Source: Tetranychus cinnabarinus
Lineage: Eukaryota; Arthropoda; Arachnida; Trombidiformes; Tetranychidae
Direction of reading: 5' to 3'
Assembly (NCBI GenBank): GCA_022266195.1
Contig: WHVY01000003.1
Location: 2,046,001 to 2,110,000 of the forward strand
Length of the DNA: 64,000 nucleotides
The translations under genes and the position numbers were made by a program. The notes under the pieces were generated by a model, which ran no database searches, was not told the origin of the DNA, and saw nothing but the letters and a program-made list of their open reading frames with translations. Of this stretch, positions 24,697 through 37,400 are shown one piece after another (within the stretch, counting starts at the first letter, position 1; each line of letters opens with the position of its first letter).

Positions 24697-24720
24697 AGAG
24701 GAGAGAGAGAGAGAGAGAGG
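24697..24720 (+). repeat. GA microsatellite
   Basis: An almost pure GAGAGA run sits inside a broader purine-rich block. In arthropods such tracts can bind GAGA-type factors; that role is only a possibility here. Confidence 0.7.
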
Positions 24721-25329
24721 GAAAGCGCACAAATCGCACCCGAATTTATCACGAATAGTTAACCTGTAAAGGTTAGAAGAGAAAGAGAAAGATGATGACG
24801 AGTAAGAGGATGATGAGGCAAACAAGCATTTTGGTTATCAACAACGAATAGGAGGTTGAAAGAAGCAACCATTTACCAAGAAAAAAAAGAGAGAATCCAT
24901 TTTATTTTTTTATTGCATTTGAGTGATGAGAAAAAAACTGGTGACCTACTTTATCCTCTCTCAATCACTTACTCACTGACTCACTTATTGTCTCACTCTT
25001 GATCCATTGACAAGATGATGTTTCCATCTCTTCCTCTCACTTTACTTGTATATTGAATCAATCAGACCATCAACAATATTCACCATATTTCTCATTATTA
25101 TTATAATTATATGAAAATGAATGAGAATGAAAAAAACTGGTTAACTCTGTTTCTCTCTTTTTTCTGTGTATTTCCCTTTTGTTTTAAAAACTGGTATTTT
25201 TTTCTGGTTTTGTCTGTCTTTTTTTGTTATCCAAAGTGTGTATTTTATTAGCCATTCAAATGGTGATATTATCGTTAAATTTGAACAGATATTAAAATTC
25301 TGGTTCATATAATTGTAATTTAATGGTTA

Positions 25330-25525
25330 AACAAAAAAACTGGTTTCTCAACTTGACCTGTCTTTCATTTTTCTAGTTTACTGGTTTTCTAGTTTTTCAG
25401 TTTTTCTAGTTTTCTGGTTTTTACTTTTTGCTCTTTTCTCATGTATTTTTTTCTGGTTTTATAATTTCTAGTTCTGGTTTTCTGGTTTGCTTGGTTTTAT
25501 TTTTCTGGTTAAACACCTTTGTTTT
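25330..25525 (+). repeat. Degenerate CTGGTTTT/CTAGTTTT repeat zone
   Basis: The words CTGGTTTT, CTAGTTTT and CAGTTTTT recur many times on one strand without fixed spacing. CTGGTT is common throughout 25-26.2 kb. It looks like an eroded tandem array or a T-rich strand-biased region. Confidence 0.4.
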
Positions 25526-26568
25526 TATTTAATTTGTTTTGTTAAACCATTTAATTTCATGTTTTAAGTGAGAAAATAGGCCATTTCCAGGATGAAATGA
25601 AATTTTCTTGAGACTCGTTCTGAAAAAAAGAGACTGACTTTCTTTGTAAATGTGTAAACAAATGTGTGAGTGTGTTACTTAATAAATCATGATAACCTTA
25701 ATAATGAGCCTTTCTATTTACTTCCCTCTCACTCCCACCTCCTCCTCACCTCATCATCATCCCTCTTTTTTGTTCATCTTTGTTGTTGATGTTGGTGTTT
25801 TTGTTGTTGGTAGTCAAATAAATTGGCAAATGAATAATTGTCATTGTTACACTATATTAATCTCTATGAAATTGTAATAAGTTGTGAAAAAAGGTCTTTC
25901 CTTTCACCAAATTCCCCTTCCTTTTTTTTTCACTGTTCACAAAGTGTCAACCAATTTAGACTAATTTTTATCACATTTTTCTTGTTATCATTATGTACAT
26001 TTACATTGTCATAGAAGCACTTTAACCTAATCACTAACCGAACACCAATTCCTTTTAATACACTCTCTAAATCTTGTAGGCATTGAACAAATTACGTAAA
26101 CGGTACACACTGTTTGTATAACACTTTCACACTTGAAGTAACCAATTTTCTGGTTATCTGGTAATGTTGGTGCATAGATGACCAGACAAAAATGATCATA
26201 AATTGTCATTAGAGAAAAAGTTAATTACCAGAAAGCATGAGTGAAAAAAAGGATTGAGTAAAGATGAAACATTGACGAGTAAAACTAGAAAAAAATTTCA
26301 CATCAGAAATGGGTTTCTTTGCTTCCTCCTGGTGGATAATCATTTTGTAGCCTCTTTTTGAACCAGAAAAAAGGCATAATTTATTAATACAATTGTTTAA
26401 TCAAGACAACACACATATTGACGTTAACACAATTTATTAATTGCAATTAAAGCTCCTTATTGTTTAATAAATTTTAATAGCAAGTAATAAACAAAAAAAT
26501 ACAATAAAAAGCAAAGGAAAAGAAAAACAATTGGGTTATTTATTGTCAAGCGTACTTTCTGGTACATA

Positions 26569-26815
26569 CAGTAATCCCTCTCAAAATGTGACGTTACCAG
26601 GTAAACGGTCTATTCCTACAGCCGAAAATCTTTCAAGTTACAAAGTCTAGATATAGCTTAATTAAAATAAAAAAATCACAAATTAAACATTAAGACAGCT
26701 TAGATATTAAGAAATTTATGAAGTCGCGAAAAAAACACATGAAAAACGACCAAAATAGCGTATTGAATTTGCCTTGAAAATAGCTTTAACCAAAGAGTTT
26801 TGAGAGGGATTACTG
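26569..26815. mobile_element. MITE with 18-bp perfect inverted repeats and TA target duplication
   Basis: The 247-bp element begins CAGTAATCCCTCTCAAAA and ends with the exact reverse complement. It is flanked on both sides by TA (26567-26568 and 26816-26817). A TA duplication and CAG-starting ends are typical of non-autonomous Tc1/mariner-pogo elements. It has no coding capacity. A second, eroded copy lies at 60399-60641; the two share internal words such as CGGTCTATTC, ACAGCCGAAAA, GTCTAGATATA and GCTTTAACCAAAGAG. Confidence 0.88.
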
Positions 26816-27887
26816 TAAAGCCATCCGTATGTCTGACTGGCTTATAATAAGGCTAAGTTTCCATGCTTGATTCAGCTATGCAACAAAAAATAAATTACAT
26901 TAAATATACATAGTTTCATTATTAACATTAATTGAATCTTTATCCTGTTCTCCTCCAATCCGCTATCCGGCCATTTCCATGCTTTCTTTTGCTGTCCTCT
27001 TTGGAACCAAAACGGTTAGCCTAGATTTGACCAAAGCCAAGGTTTTAAAGATGATCGTTTTCATCACGTAACACAAGTAAACACATAAACCATGTTATTC
27101 CAACTGATGTGATTGTCCATGATTATATTTTCATAAATTCAAACAAAAATTGTCTAAAGTTAACGTAAAAAAACATTAAGCACAAGGAACACGTTCTTCA
27201 TAAAAGGTACATTGTATTTCTGGTACTTCAATTAATTTTAAAAATCGATAAAAATTCAATTAGCAGATGAAACTCTTGGATGCTCCAAGTGTTTAAATTT
27301 TAATGGATTGACACACTGAAAAAATAATCATTTGATTATAATTAACTAAATCGAAAACAATTTTGACATAAAAATTTAACCCAAAAAATGTGTTAGGTAA
27401 GAAAAATTGGAGGGAAAGGAAAAGAGAGCGAGAAACAAAAGCCAATCAGAGAAGAGACAAATTTTTCTCACATGTTTCTTGTTAACCAGTTTTTTGCAGT
27501 TGCTGTAATTTTGCTCTACAATTTCAATTTTAAACCCGTTTTTGTGATTCCTTTTCAAACCTAATTACCAGATTTATTTTCATTTGTTAATTTTATTGAC
27601 ATAATTATTTCAAGTTAACTGTCAAGATAATGTGCAATAATGAAACTGTGTAACTGTGGCCACAGCTTTAAACTGGGTCAACTTATATCCAAAAATAGTA
27701 ATCTTTCTCTTTTCAGCTTCTTTTTGCTTTACATCTTCTTTTCGCTTGGTTCGTTCTATGTTACCAGGAAATGATCGATTGAGTCCTTAACCTAGAGACC
27801 TAGACTCCCTCATTGTCTCTCTCTAATTCTCATCATCATCATCTTCATCATCTCTGTGCCTTAAGGTGACCTCCATATTGAGCCTAA

Positions 27888-27911
27888 CATCATCATCATC
27901 ATCATCATCAT
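27888..27911 (+). repeat. CAT trinucleotide microsatellite
   Basis: About eight CAT/ATC units in a row, one of several such tracts in the ftz-f1 flanks. Confidence 0.6.
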
Positions 27912-28214
27912 TAGCAAAATACTACTTTACATGTATAGTGACTAACCCCACCCATCATTGTGATTTCATTGAAACTGAATAGCGACAATGAAAATTATTA
28001 GGTAATAAAAAACAACAGACATAGAACCAGATTGAATGATAAAACTGGTATCAATATAAGATGAACGGAAGGAAGGAAAGTAAGTCGAGAAAGAACGAGA
28101 TTTTTTAAGACTGGAAAAGAAAGGAAAATAATTGATTAAGAATTACATGAGAGAGGAAGAGAGAGAGAGAAGACGGAGGTTTCTGGTAATGTTTTGCAAT
28201 TTCATGAAATATCA

Positions 28215-28240
28215 AAATACTCGATAGATATCGAGTATTT
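28215..28240. repeat. 26-bp palindrome (12-bp arms, 2-base centre)
   Basis: AAATACTCGATA and TATCGAGTATTT flank GA. Further ATCGAT/ATATCGATATT words follow within 200 bases (28380-28430). Confidence 0.6.
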
Positions 28241-28970
28241 TTGTTCCATATTCACTGATACTTGCTATTGATACATGAAGATTTTCCTTTCCTTTTCCCT
28301 TTCTTTTCTTGCATTACGTCAATTCGTAGAAGCAGCTCAATTTATTTTTTTCTCCTTCTCTTTCTTTTTTCTCTTTTCCCATGTAAATATCGATATTCCA
28401 ATATCTTTTATTATCGATATTAAAATTACACTAACATGCAACATTTATATAGTATTGAACCAGATTTTCAATTTAGATTTGCATGCATTCTTTAACCAGC
28501 CAGTTTACAATTAATTTCATGTCAAGAGAAGAAGAAAAAATCAATTTAATTTCAATTGGGTTTCAACTAGGAAATATCGATGAAACTGATTTTTTTGGTT
28601 GATAAAAATTGAAGTCAATCTTTTGTAATAATAACCTCGTTTTAAAATCACGAAATTGATTGCCCTGTGAATAGTAAGAATAAGCTATTCTTCATTATCT
28701 GTTTCATTAAATTGTACATAGACTCAAGAAGATGATGATGAGAAGAGAAGAAGATAAATAAGGAGAAAGTGAGTGAGTCTTTCTCTTTACTTAATCATTC
28801 TCACTCAAATTGGAGTTGTTGGAGCGACCTCTCTAGACTTTTTTACAGAGGCTTTCTCTCTATACTTGTCTTGAGTTGCAATGGTGAAGTTTAGCGAGAC
28901 CAGAGTTGAACATCTATTTTTTTCGTTCATAAAGTTCATATTTTAAACTAATCTATTGTATTATATTAGT

Positions 28971-29016
28971 GTTGTAATTTACTGTAATCTACTGTAATCT
29001 ACTGTATTCTACTATA
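28971..29016 (+). repeat. 10-bp tandem repeat (ACTGTAATCT)
   Basis: Two perfect ACTGTAATCT units are flanked by imperfect ones, four to five in all. Confidence 0.65.
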
Positions 29017-29231
29017 CCGAATGTAACCTGTGTAATTGTTAACTCTATTGAATAGTGTTTATCATCTATATATACCTGTGCTATTAACGAGACCAACCAT
29101 TAAATTATCAAACAGGAGATATATTTATATATACACAGACAACATAAATACACTGATATATAAATATATATTACAACAGCATTAAACCCGTCCAATTAAA
29201 GGAAACCTTGTCAACCCTATCAGATCCTAAA

Positions 29232-29400
29232 ATGGCCCAGAATGATTTGGTGTCTTCTGGTAAGTTAACTAAATAACAATTTGTTATTCTTAAATTTACT
29301 CTCATAAATCTGTATTTCAGTTACCCTGACCTCTATCGGTGAATTGGAATTGGTTTTTTTGATAACGAGAAAAGCAAAAGATAAACAAAAACAGAAATGA
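29232..29400 (+). CDS. Possible two-exon mini-ORF or 5' leader exon
   Basis: ATG at 29232 opens a 28-base exon ending G|GTAAGT at 29259. The next exon starts after TATTTCAG at 29321 and stops at 29398-29400, giving 35 residues with a basic end (RKAKDKQKQK). Both splice sites match consensus well, which is the main support. It has no recognisable domain. It could be a small gene, a leader exon of ftz-f1 on the same strand, or the edge of a retroelement. A TATATATACC box lies about 150 bases upstream (near 29068). Confidence 0.25.
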
Positions 29401-31868
29401 GCACCATCTATTATCCAAACATTACAAATTGCTTACAAAATAACAACAATTAGATTGCTGTGAAAATTAATAGATTCAATTGTTCAGATAATACATGGTA
29501 TTTATTTCTATTTTTCTTCCCCTTCTGCATTTACTTTTGTTTTTTTATTCTCTCTCACTCTCTCATTCTATTCTCTACCTTTTCTTTATCTATTTATTTC
29601 TTCCAATCTAAGCTTTCACTCATACTTTCGGTTTGATAGCTTCTTCTGCTTTCTCTAGTTAGATAACTACATAAATAGCGATCCATATACCTTGACCTGG
29701 TTCTGTTCTGTTTCACCATGCACACATTAGTATGAATATACCTTTGCTAATGTTAAGATTATGACCTTGTTAAAAATACCACCTTGACCTACTCACCAAC
29801 TTTAGTCTTACTTACAACTTACTCTTTCTTGTAACCCAAACTCCTCCTTGCTTCAATCATCCATTCCTCTTTCTCTCTTCTCTTTCTTATCATCTAACCC
29901 AGAAAACCAGTTTCTGTTATATATGTTTATCATCATGAGTTTCTCCTCATCATGAGTTTCTCCTCATTCATTTCACCTCTGTCTACATTTCTCTTTCGCT
30001 ATCTCTTTTCCTTTCCCTTTTTCCTCTCTCTCTCACACTTTCTCTCCCTCTTCCATGTGACTCTTTCATATTTTTGTCTTCCCTTTCTTTTTTAATTCAA
30101 CCAATATTCACTTTATTTTTTTTTACTTTCCCTTCAACTCTTTCTTTACCACTTTCTCAATTTATCTTCTCTTTCTTCCTCTTGTTAAATTAGCTTTTTA
30201 TTTCCCTTTCGTTTTACATTGAATCGTTGATTATTTCATTTCTTTATCTTCATCTTTCTGTGTGTCTTATTTTTTCCTTCATCATCTTATATTTTTGAGA
30301 ATTGTGTCTCTGTCTACCCTCTTTTTTTACTCTCACTTTCTCTTTTATCCACACCCTCCTTCAATTTCATTCCCTCTCTTGATCTTCTCTCTCTCCCACT
30401 CTCTCTTTCACACTTTCTCTCTCTCTTTACCATTCACCAAAGACTCCCTTCAGAGTCTTTCATTTATCTTACACTCCCCTTTAAGTCTCTCTTTCCTCTC
30501 ACTTTCACTTTCTTTTTTGCCTGTCTGCACTTCTCTTCATCGTCATTAGCATCGTCGTTGTCTCACTCTTGTTCCTATTGCACAAAAAAATGAGAACGAA
30601 CGATGAAAGAGAAAGTGATAGAGAATTAGATAGACAGAGAAAGTCAAGTCAGTTACTATCGAGTAGTTAGTTGAATGATAACGGTGTAAACAAATATTTC
30701 AGTCAACAAATACACAGTCGTCAGGAATAAACAACAACACAGCCGTCTATTACATTACAGAGCAATTTAACAATTTTTGCAACTATTATTTGTTGATTAT
30801 TTAAAGGGAAAGAGAGAGGGAGAGAGAGCGAGAGAAACTGAAAAACGAATTGTTGGATGAAAAAAAGAGAAAGTATTGTTTATATGTTGATATTCACCAT
30901 TAAGTGACATTGGTGATTATAAGAGTCACCTCAATAAAAGTTGACTTTTTTTTATATTTGTGTTAACCATCGGATTATTATCAATCATCGACAATCAACA
31001 CGACAATTCCCATTTAAACAAACTATTAACGTACTTTTTTTGTTCATAATTATAATCATCATTATCAAACATCACCTTCCATCAGTCTATTAATAATAGC
31101 AATCAACAAAAAGAAACATCTTCATCATCTAAAACCATCATTTTCATCAACTTTGTGCCTCTTGTGTTTTTTGTACCAGTGCCTTAAACAACCATAATTT
31201 TTGACCATTTTATTTTTATTTTCACTTTTTTTTGTCTTCTCGATTCGCCATTTTTCTTCCCTTCATTTCGATGGTTATTTTGTGTTTTTGGACTAAGACA
31301 ATATTTTGCCGTTTACTTGATTGGTTTTCGTCGTGATTAACAAGAGATTAACGTTTAACTTGATTTACCTCTTTCTTCGTGCCTTTACTTTTCAAGATCA
31401 AAATCAAATCCCAATCACCATTATTACCAATTCTGGAACTTTGTGAATTTTTTGTTCCACAGTGCATGTTTATATGTGTGATATTGTGCCTTTATTACAA
31501 GGAGATAACTGCCTTTTCGCCATCAATATCAATTATCACCTAAAGTTCAGCCTGATTTTTTAACTAAATCACAATTGCAGCTTATTTTCTACTTTTGTTT
31601 TCATCGAAAACTTACCTTGACTTTATTTTCTCACCTTTCTTTTCCCCAAAAAGCATTACTTTTCGCATTGCTTCCTTTAACCTAACCTAAGAATCATAAG
31701 AACTTACCAATTTGTCCTTTTTGGTACTTTTTTCTGTCTTCTTCTTCTTCTTGTTAGACCAATTCTCCAATCTTGTTTTTTTCTTGTTCTCTTCTTTGTT
31801 TCAATTATCTTTGATAAATTTTGTATTCACTCGATAAACGATTTATATAAATACAAAAAATCATCATC
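29401..31868 (+). other. Polypyrimidine-rich upstream region and 5' leader of ftz-f1
   Basis: From about 29520 to 30560 the plus strand is overwhelmingly C and T (TCTCTCTCACTCTC-like), then short GA runs appear near 30620-30830. Long frames seen here, such as 30262-30549, are simply translations of this low-complexity DNA. A 17-bp unit containing CATGAGTTTCTCCT is repeated in tandem near 29935-29968. The 3' part probably holds the ftz-f1 promoter and 5' UTR. Confidence 0.5.
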
Positions 31869-34420
31869 ATGATGATGTCCAATCTTAGTGATCATCACAT
31901 TGAACCATATTTTATGCCACCAACAGGGTCTTCTTCAAATGAACCAAATGGACCTACCGGTTATGGACATAATCATTTACCTTCTGCTTTATCCTTGGCA
32001 GTCCCATCGATAACCAGTGCTGCTGGTCCACACTGTCCACCTGAAACACCTGATACCAAGGAAGGTATGGATGAATTGTGTCCCGTGTGTGGGGATAAAG
32101 TTTCAGGTTACCATTATGGACTATTAACCTGTGAATCCTGTAAAGGTTTCTTCAAACGGACTGTACAAAATAAAAAGGTTTATACCTGTGTTGCTGATCG
32201 TAGTTGTCACATTGACAAATCCCAGAGGAAACGATGTCCATTTTGTAGATTTCAAAAGTGCCTTGAAGTTGGAATGAAATTAGAAGGTAAATAATACATT
32301 ATTTTAACTAACTTTCATTTTCTGCTTAAAACATTAGTAGGTTTATACTTGAATAGCAATAAAAAACCGCCGAATAAATCTTGCTTCTTTGTTTCAGCTT
32401 GATTAGGATGATGAGAATGATGATGATGATGATGATGATGTTTTCGATTTTCTCTCGTTTCGATCCTGTTTATGCAGGTTTTATGCATGTGTGTTGTCTC
32501 TTTCCCTCTGCTGTCTTCATCTTTTACTTTGCTTATCTTGATTAATATGCTAATCACTTGAGCATTTTTTTTGCTCAACTTAACTTTCTTATGAAAAAAA
32601 GTATTAATATTTTTCTTCTTCTCTTTGTCCATTTCCTTTTTTACTTTCATCTTCATCTTTCTTCTTCTTCTTCTTCTTCACCTTCTTCATTATTGTTGCT
32701 TCGGATGAACTTCACTAAATTTCAAACATGGCTTAAATGGTTTCAAATGATTCGTAACAACTTGTTTTTTTTCCTCACTTCTTGTTGAAACTGTGGATAA
32801 TTATTGCTGTTTTTTTTGTCTGTACTGTTGAAAAAAATTATTTACTGGCAAATTGATAACTTGTGCTAAATAGCTGTACGTGCTGATCGTATGAGAGGAG
32901 GTCGTAATAAGTTTGGGCCAATGTACAAAAGAGATCGAGCTCGACGATTACAGTTGATGAGGCAACGTCAAATGGTGCGTGGCGGTTCACTTGGTGGTCA
33001 TTCGGGTAACCATAGTCCAGGTGAAGTTGGTGGTTCACCATCACTTGCCATGGTAGCCTCCAACAGTAACGGTGGACTGGGAGGTGGTTCAATTTACACA
33101 CCGGACGGGATCAAGCAAGAACTTATTCAAATTCCTCAACTATCATCATCAACCTCATCCCCCGACTCTTCACCAACCTCTGTACCTACCACTCTTACAT
33201 CATCAGTTTTTTCTGTCCCAGGTCATCATTTTGGTTCATCCTCATCCCAAGGACATTCAGTCTCACATCCTGGCTCCATGGGTGGTGCCTCAAGTAACCC
33301 TGGAGGTCCAGCCGGTGGTGGATCACATGTTGACATGGTTAAATGGGTTCCTAATTCAAATGGTTCCCTTGCACCAACAGGATTACCCAAATCAGCTACT
33401 GGTAACTCATCATCCTCCTCGACTACCTCATCAACATCCTCACCATCCGGTCACAATGGTCCTGGAGGTCCAGGTGGTGGCGGTGGTGGCGGTGGTGGTA
33501 GTGGTGGTATCAATAATGGTACCGCAAATGGACCAAACAATGGATTACCATTCCATTATGGTAGTGGTCATGGTCCAGGAGGTAGTGAAAGTGGCGGCCA
33601 AGGGTCTTTAATGAACAATAATGGTACAAATAATGAAACAAGTGGCTCAGGTTTACTTGGTTTATCTCTTAATTCATCGTCAACTGGGCACGGCGGTGGT
33701 GGTCGTGATAAGATTCCCATAATTGTTCGTGAACTTCAAGCAACAGCTCCAGATGATAATGAATGGAGAAGCCAATTATTTGGACTTCTTAACAGTCAAA
33801 CGTATAACCAATGTGAAGTTGATCTATTTGAATTGATGTGCAAAGTTATTGATCAATCACTTTTTGCTCAAGTCGATTGGGCAAGGAATAGTATTTTCTT
33901 TAAAGATCTAAAAGTGGACGATCAAATGAAACTGTTACAACACGCATGGAGTGATATGCTTGTTTTAGACCACATTCATCAAAGGATGCACAATGATTTA
34001 CCCGATGAAACAACATTACCCAATGGGCAAAAGTTTGATCTCTTAGGTTTAGCTTTGCTCGGTGTTCCAACCGCATCTGATAATTTGATTCAATGTCAAG
34101 CAAAATTACAGCAACTCAAATTTGATTCAGTTGACTATCTTTGTGTCAAATTTTTGTTACTCTTAAATCCCGAAGTACGAGGTCTATCAAATTATAAATT
34201 AGTTGCTGAAGCTCATGAGCAAACCCAACAAGCTCTACACCAATATTGTCTTGAAATATATCCTCAAATTAACGATAAATTTCACCAATTAATGGCACAA
34301 TTACCCGCACTAAGACAATTAACAATACGAGGAGAGGAATTCCTTTATTATAAACACCTTAACGGAGACGCTCCTTCGCAAACCTTATTAATGGAAATGC
34401 TTCACGCAAAACGAAAATAA
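31869..34420 (+). CDS. ftz-f1: Nuclear receptor FTZ-F1 (NR5A family)
   Basis: Exons 31869-32286 and 32874-34420 join to 654 residues. FTZ-F1 binds DNA as a monomer and acts as a competence factor for ecdysone responses and moulting (family knowledge). The DNA-binding domain has finger cysteines at 71, 74, 88, 91 and 107, 113, 123, 126, and P-box CESCKGFFKR. The intron splits the domain just after GMKLE, and exon 2 starts with the NR5A Ftz-F1 box (AVRADRMRGGRNKFGPMYKR). A long Ser/Gly-rich hinge with a poly-Gly run fills about residues 180-415. The ligand-binding domain runs from about 420 to the end, with IPIIVRELQ, FKDLKVDDQMKLLQHAW and AF-2 LLMEMLHAK. ATG 31869 is the first of three consecutive ATGs. 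Other isoforms with different 5' exons are likely but not located. Confidence 0.96.
32408..32440 (+). repeat. GAT trinucleotide microsatellite in ftz-f1 intron
   Basis: GATGAT repeats interrupted once by GAATGAT. The same intron has a CTT-rich run near 32645-32680. Confidence 0.6.
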
Positions 34421-37400
34421 CTATAACATAGATAAATATATCAATAATACCAACAAATCAACTCCAAGTTAACAACAAAACACACACACACACACAACAA
34501 TTAGCATTACATAAAAGTTTATTTTTCATCGTCATCATTCAAAGACAGCAACCACCAACATGAGCATCTTCATCATCATCAACATCATTCTTTTTCCTTC
34601 TTCTTATTTACTTTACTTGAGAAAGAAAACATTTTCTTCTTTGTTTCATTTTCTCACTCTCTTTCTGTTATATTATCTTCCTTTTCTTCTCTCTCTTCCT
34701 CTGTCCATTTATAAATACAAGTCTCTTTCTATTTTCATCATTTTTCCCCCTTTCTTTATATTTACCAGTTTCTCTCTTTTTTCTAGTGAAAATAATAATC
34801 AGCATTGTTCGTTGGAACGGCTCGTTGAAACGAATCTTTCTTTCTCCCTCTTTCTCTTCCTTCTTCTTCTTTTTTTCCTCTTTCTTCTCTTTCTTTCTGC
34901 ACAGTATCTCAAAAAGCTACATCAGTCACATTCAAAAATCCATTCAAATGATATATTAGTACATTAGGATATATACGCCATTGAAGAAGTGTATATAAAA
35001 ATCATATTTTCATCACTTTCATCTCCATCTTCTTCCTCTCTCTTTCCCTTTCCTTTCTTGTGGCATGAAGAGCCTGGAAATAAGCAATTGATTAATCACA
35101 ATCATTGTAACAAAGAACCAGAATGCTTTAGTTGATCTTATTTAAAGTAAAAATGTAAAATAAGATATTTTGGATGAAAAAACACAACAACAACAACAAC
35201 AAAATAAACCCTACTCTACAAGAGGATATATTTGACTAAAAACAAAGAAGCAAAAGCAAAAATGCCTGATTGTAAACGAAGCTGCTTAATTGTGAATTAA
35301 TTTTTGACCTGAAACCTGTTTATTAATGATTCTCTTCCTTCAACCCTTTAACCTGTTGATCATTATTATTACTATTATTGACTTTTATTATTATTATTGA
35401 TTATTGATTAATTCCCTGGTAAAATGTAATAAGAAACTAATGAGAGTTAATTTTATTGTCAAAAAACACAGAGAATCTATTCAACAAACAAAAGACAAAA
35501 GATGATAATTTTGGAAACTTGAACAGATGAACACACTATATTATCAAAGAATCACAGATGACACCTTATATTATTTTAATTATAATTAACTAATAACTAT
35601 TATTATTATATAAAGCAAATATTATTATTATAAAAAATACATATATATCAATATGTAGTATTGACAGAGATGATGATATTTTTTTGCCCGCTCCAAGTGA
35701 AAAACAAAGACCCAAGACAAGCAAATTACACCAAAATTGCCAAAAGAAAGTTAAATCAACCAATTGAATGATAATAATAATGATATTTTTTTGCAAAGAA
35801 ACTTAACACAAAGAGACACACAAAGAGAGGATCACATCACCAACACCATCATTGCCATCATTTTCATCATCATCATCATCATCATCATTCAATCATCATG
35901 AGAGAGGAAACCATAAACATCAATTACATCACCACAACCACCAACACCAGTAAAATAATTGTCATCATCACCATAATCATTAGAATTATTATTATTATTG
36001 AAATTCGGTCAATTATTTTTTTCTCTCTTTCTCTATCTTCCTCTCTTCTCATCCTCTCATCTTCTCTTTCCCATTTTCCCTTTCACTTCTCTAATAATAA
36101 TGATAATAATAATAATAATATTTGTTTGCAAAAAATGATATTTTTTTTCTGGTGATTTGATTTAAAACCTCAACTTTCGGTAACATTGATTCAATTTTTG
36201 TATTCATTTTTAGCAATTTAACAATTGTTAACGCGTTGATTAACTTGATTACTTTCAGTTATTACAATTATATATAAATTTCAAAATGTTACAGCTTTCA
36301 AAGCAAAAAACAAGTTCAAATGTTAAAAGCTGATTCTCATTGATTATCTTACACTTTTTCCCGTGCAAACAATTTAATTGTTATTTAACACTCACAAATG
36401 CATACAAGTTGAACAATTAACAATCAGGTGAATGATTAATAATTAGCAAATTGTTATAACCATTAACTGTGTCAGTGAGCAAAATGTAATGCAAAAATGT
36501 TTCATATGTAAAAATGGCCACAATTTTCAGCTTTGATTATCTTTATTTTTATAAAACCATTATTTGTATTTACCTGTGAGAGATTGTTGATTAGTTTAAA
36601 TTGAGTTTCACTTTTTTTCCTCAATACAGCAATTCAGTCTAATTAACCTTCATTTTAGACTTGAAAATTTAGGTTTCAACAGCATTTTTTAGGCTTAACA
36701 TTATCTTTTTTGCTTTGTTTTGTCCTGTTAACATTTTAACTTAAATATTTTACATCAATTAGTTTTGGTACAACAATTAAAAAACATGCGAAAAACTAAT
36801 GCCTTTAATAACGTTGATTGATTAATCATTTTTCAACCAGTTGATTGTTACAATTGTGTGAGACAATCAATTTTAACCTTAGTCTCCAGGTTGAACTTAA
36901 CATTCAAAAATAAGCATAAAATCATTTTCTTCAACCCAAAACATATTTCAATGTTTCCAAACAATCAATCCATCGCCATACAAATCATTTTCTTGTCCAA
37001 TCATCTTCAGCTGTTAAACCTTACAGTTTCAATTTTTGCTCATTTAATTGTCTCAACAATTTAATTTATCGTATAATTTTGAAAGATTGATTCTTGTTAA
37101 GCCATTTACCAACATTTACAGGCATGAAACATTCAAATTGATTGTGCTTCAACATTTAGAAGTGTTTTAATTTTTATTCAAAATTGTTGAGTAAAAAAAC
37201 TGGTTTTTCGGTTAACAATTTGCCAAATATTTCATTTTAAATCAACTTTATCCATCATTTAAATTTTAAGTCTATCAGTTAATCACAAAGGGAGGATTTA
37301 TATTTTTGAGTTATTATTAGAGTTTAATAATTATTGATAGTAATTTGTGTTTTTTGCATTTGATTATTTTTTCAATTACCTTGATTGTAATGAGCCATTC

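Larger units (their letters stand above)
23195..29231. other. Long non-coding stretch upstream of ftz-f1 (left part)
   Basis: No gene is seen. The stretch holds a CT-rich block (about 23960-24180) followed by a GA-rich block (about 24310-24830) and then a zone of repeated CTGGTTTT-like words (about 25140-25530). A MITE lies at 26569-26815, and CAT/ATC microsatellites near 27830-27911. A small frame at 23532-23786 is not convincing. Confidence 0.5.

Noticed and set aside
28800..29260. Solo LTR of a retrotransposon
   Set aside because: A TATA-like box and a following ATG suggested it, but I found no matching second LTR, primer-binding site or target duplication.
30262..30549. 95-residue plus-strand frame
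   Set aside because: Translation of a polypyrimidine tract; composition is only Ser, Leu, Phe, Pro and His, with no start or splice support.
33072..33611. 179-residue frame inside ftz-f1
   Set aside because: Shifted-frame shadow of the repetitive Ser/Gly hinge of ftz-f1.
34560..34967. 135-residue plus-strand frame after ftz-f1
   Set aside because: CT-rich low-complexity DNA downstream of the ftz-f1 stop; reads as Ser/Leu/Phe repeats.
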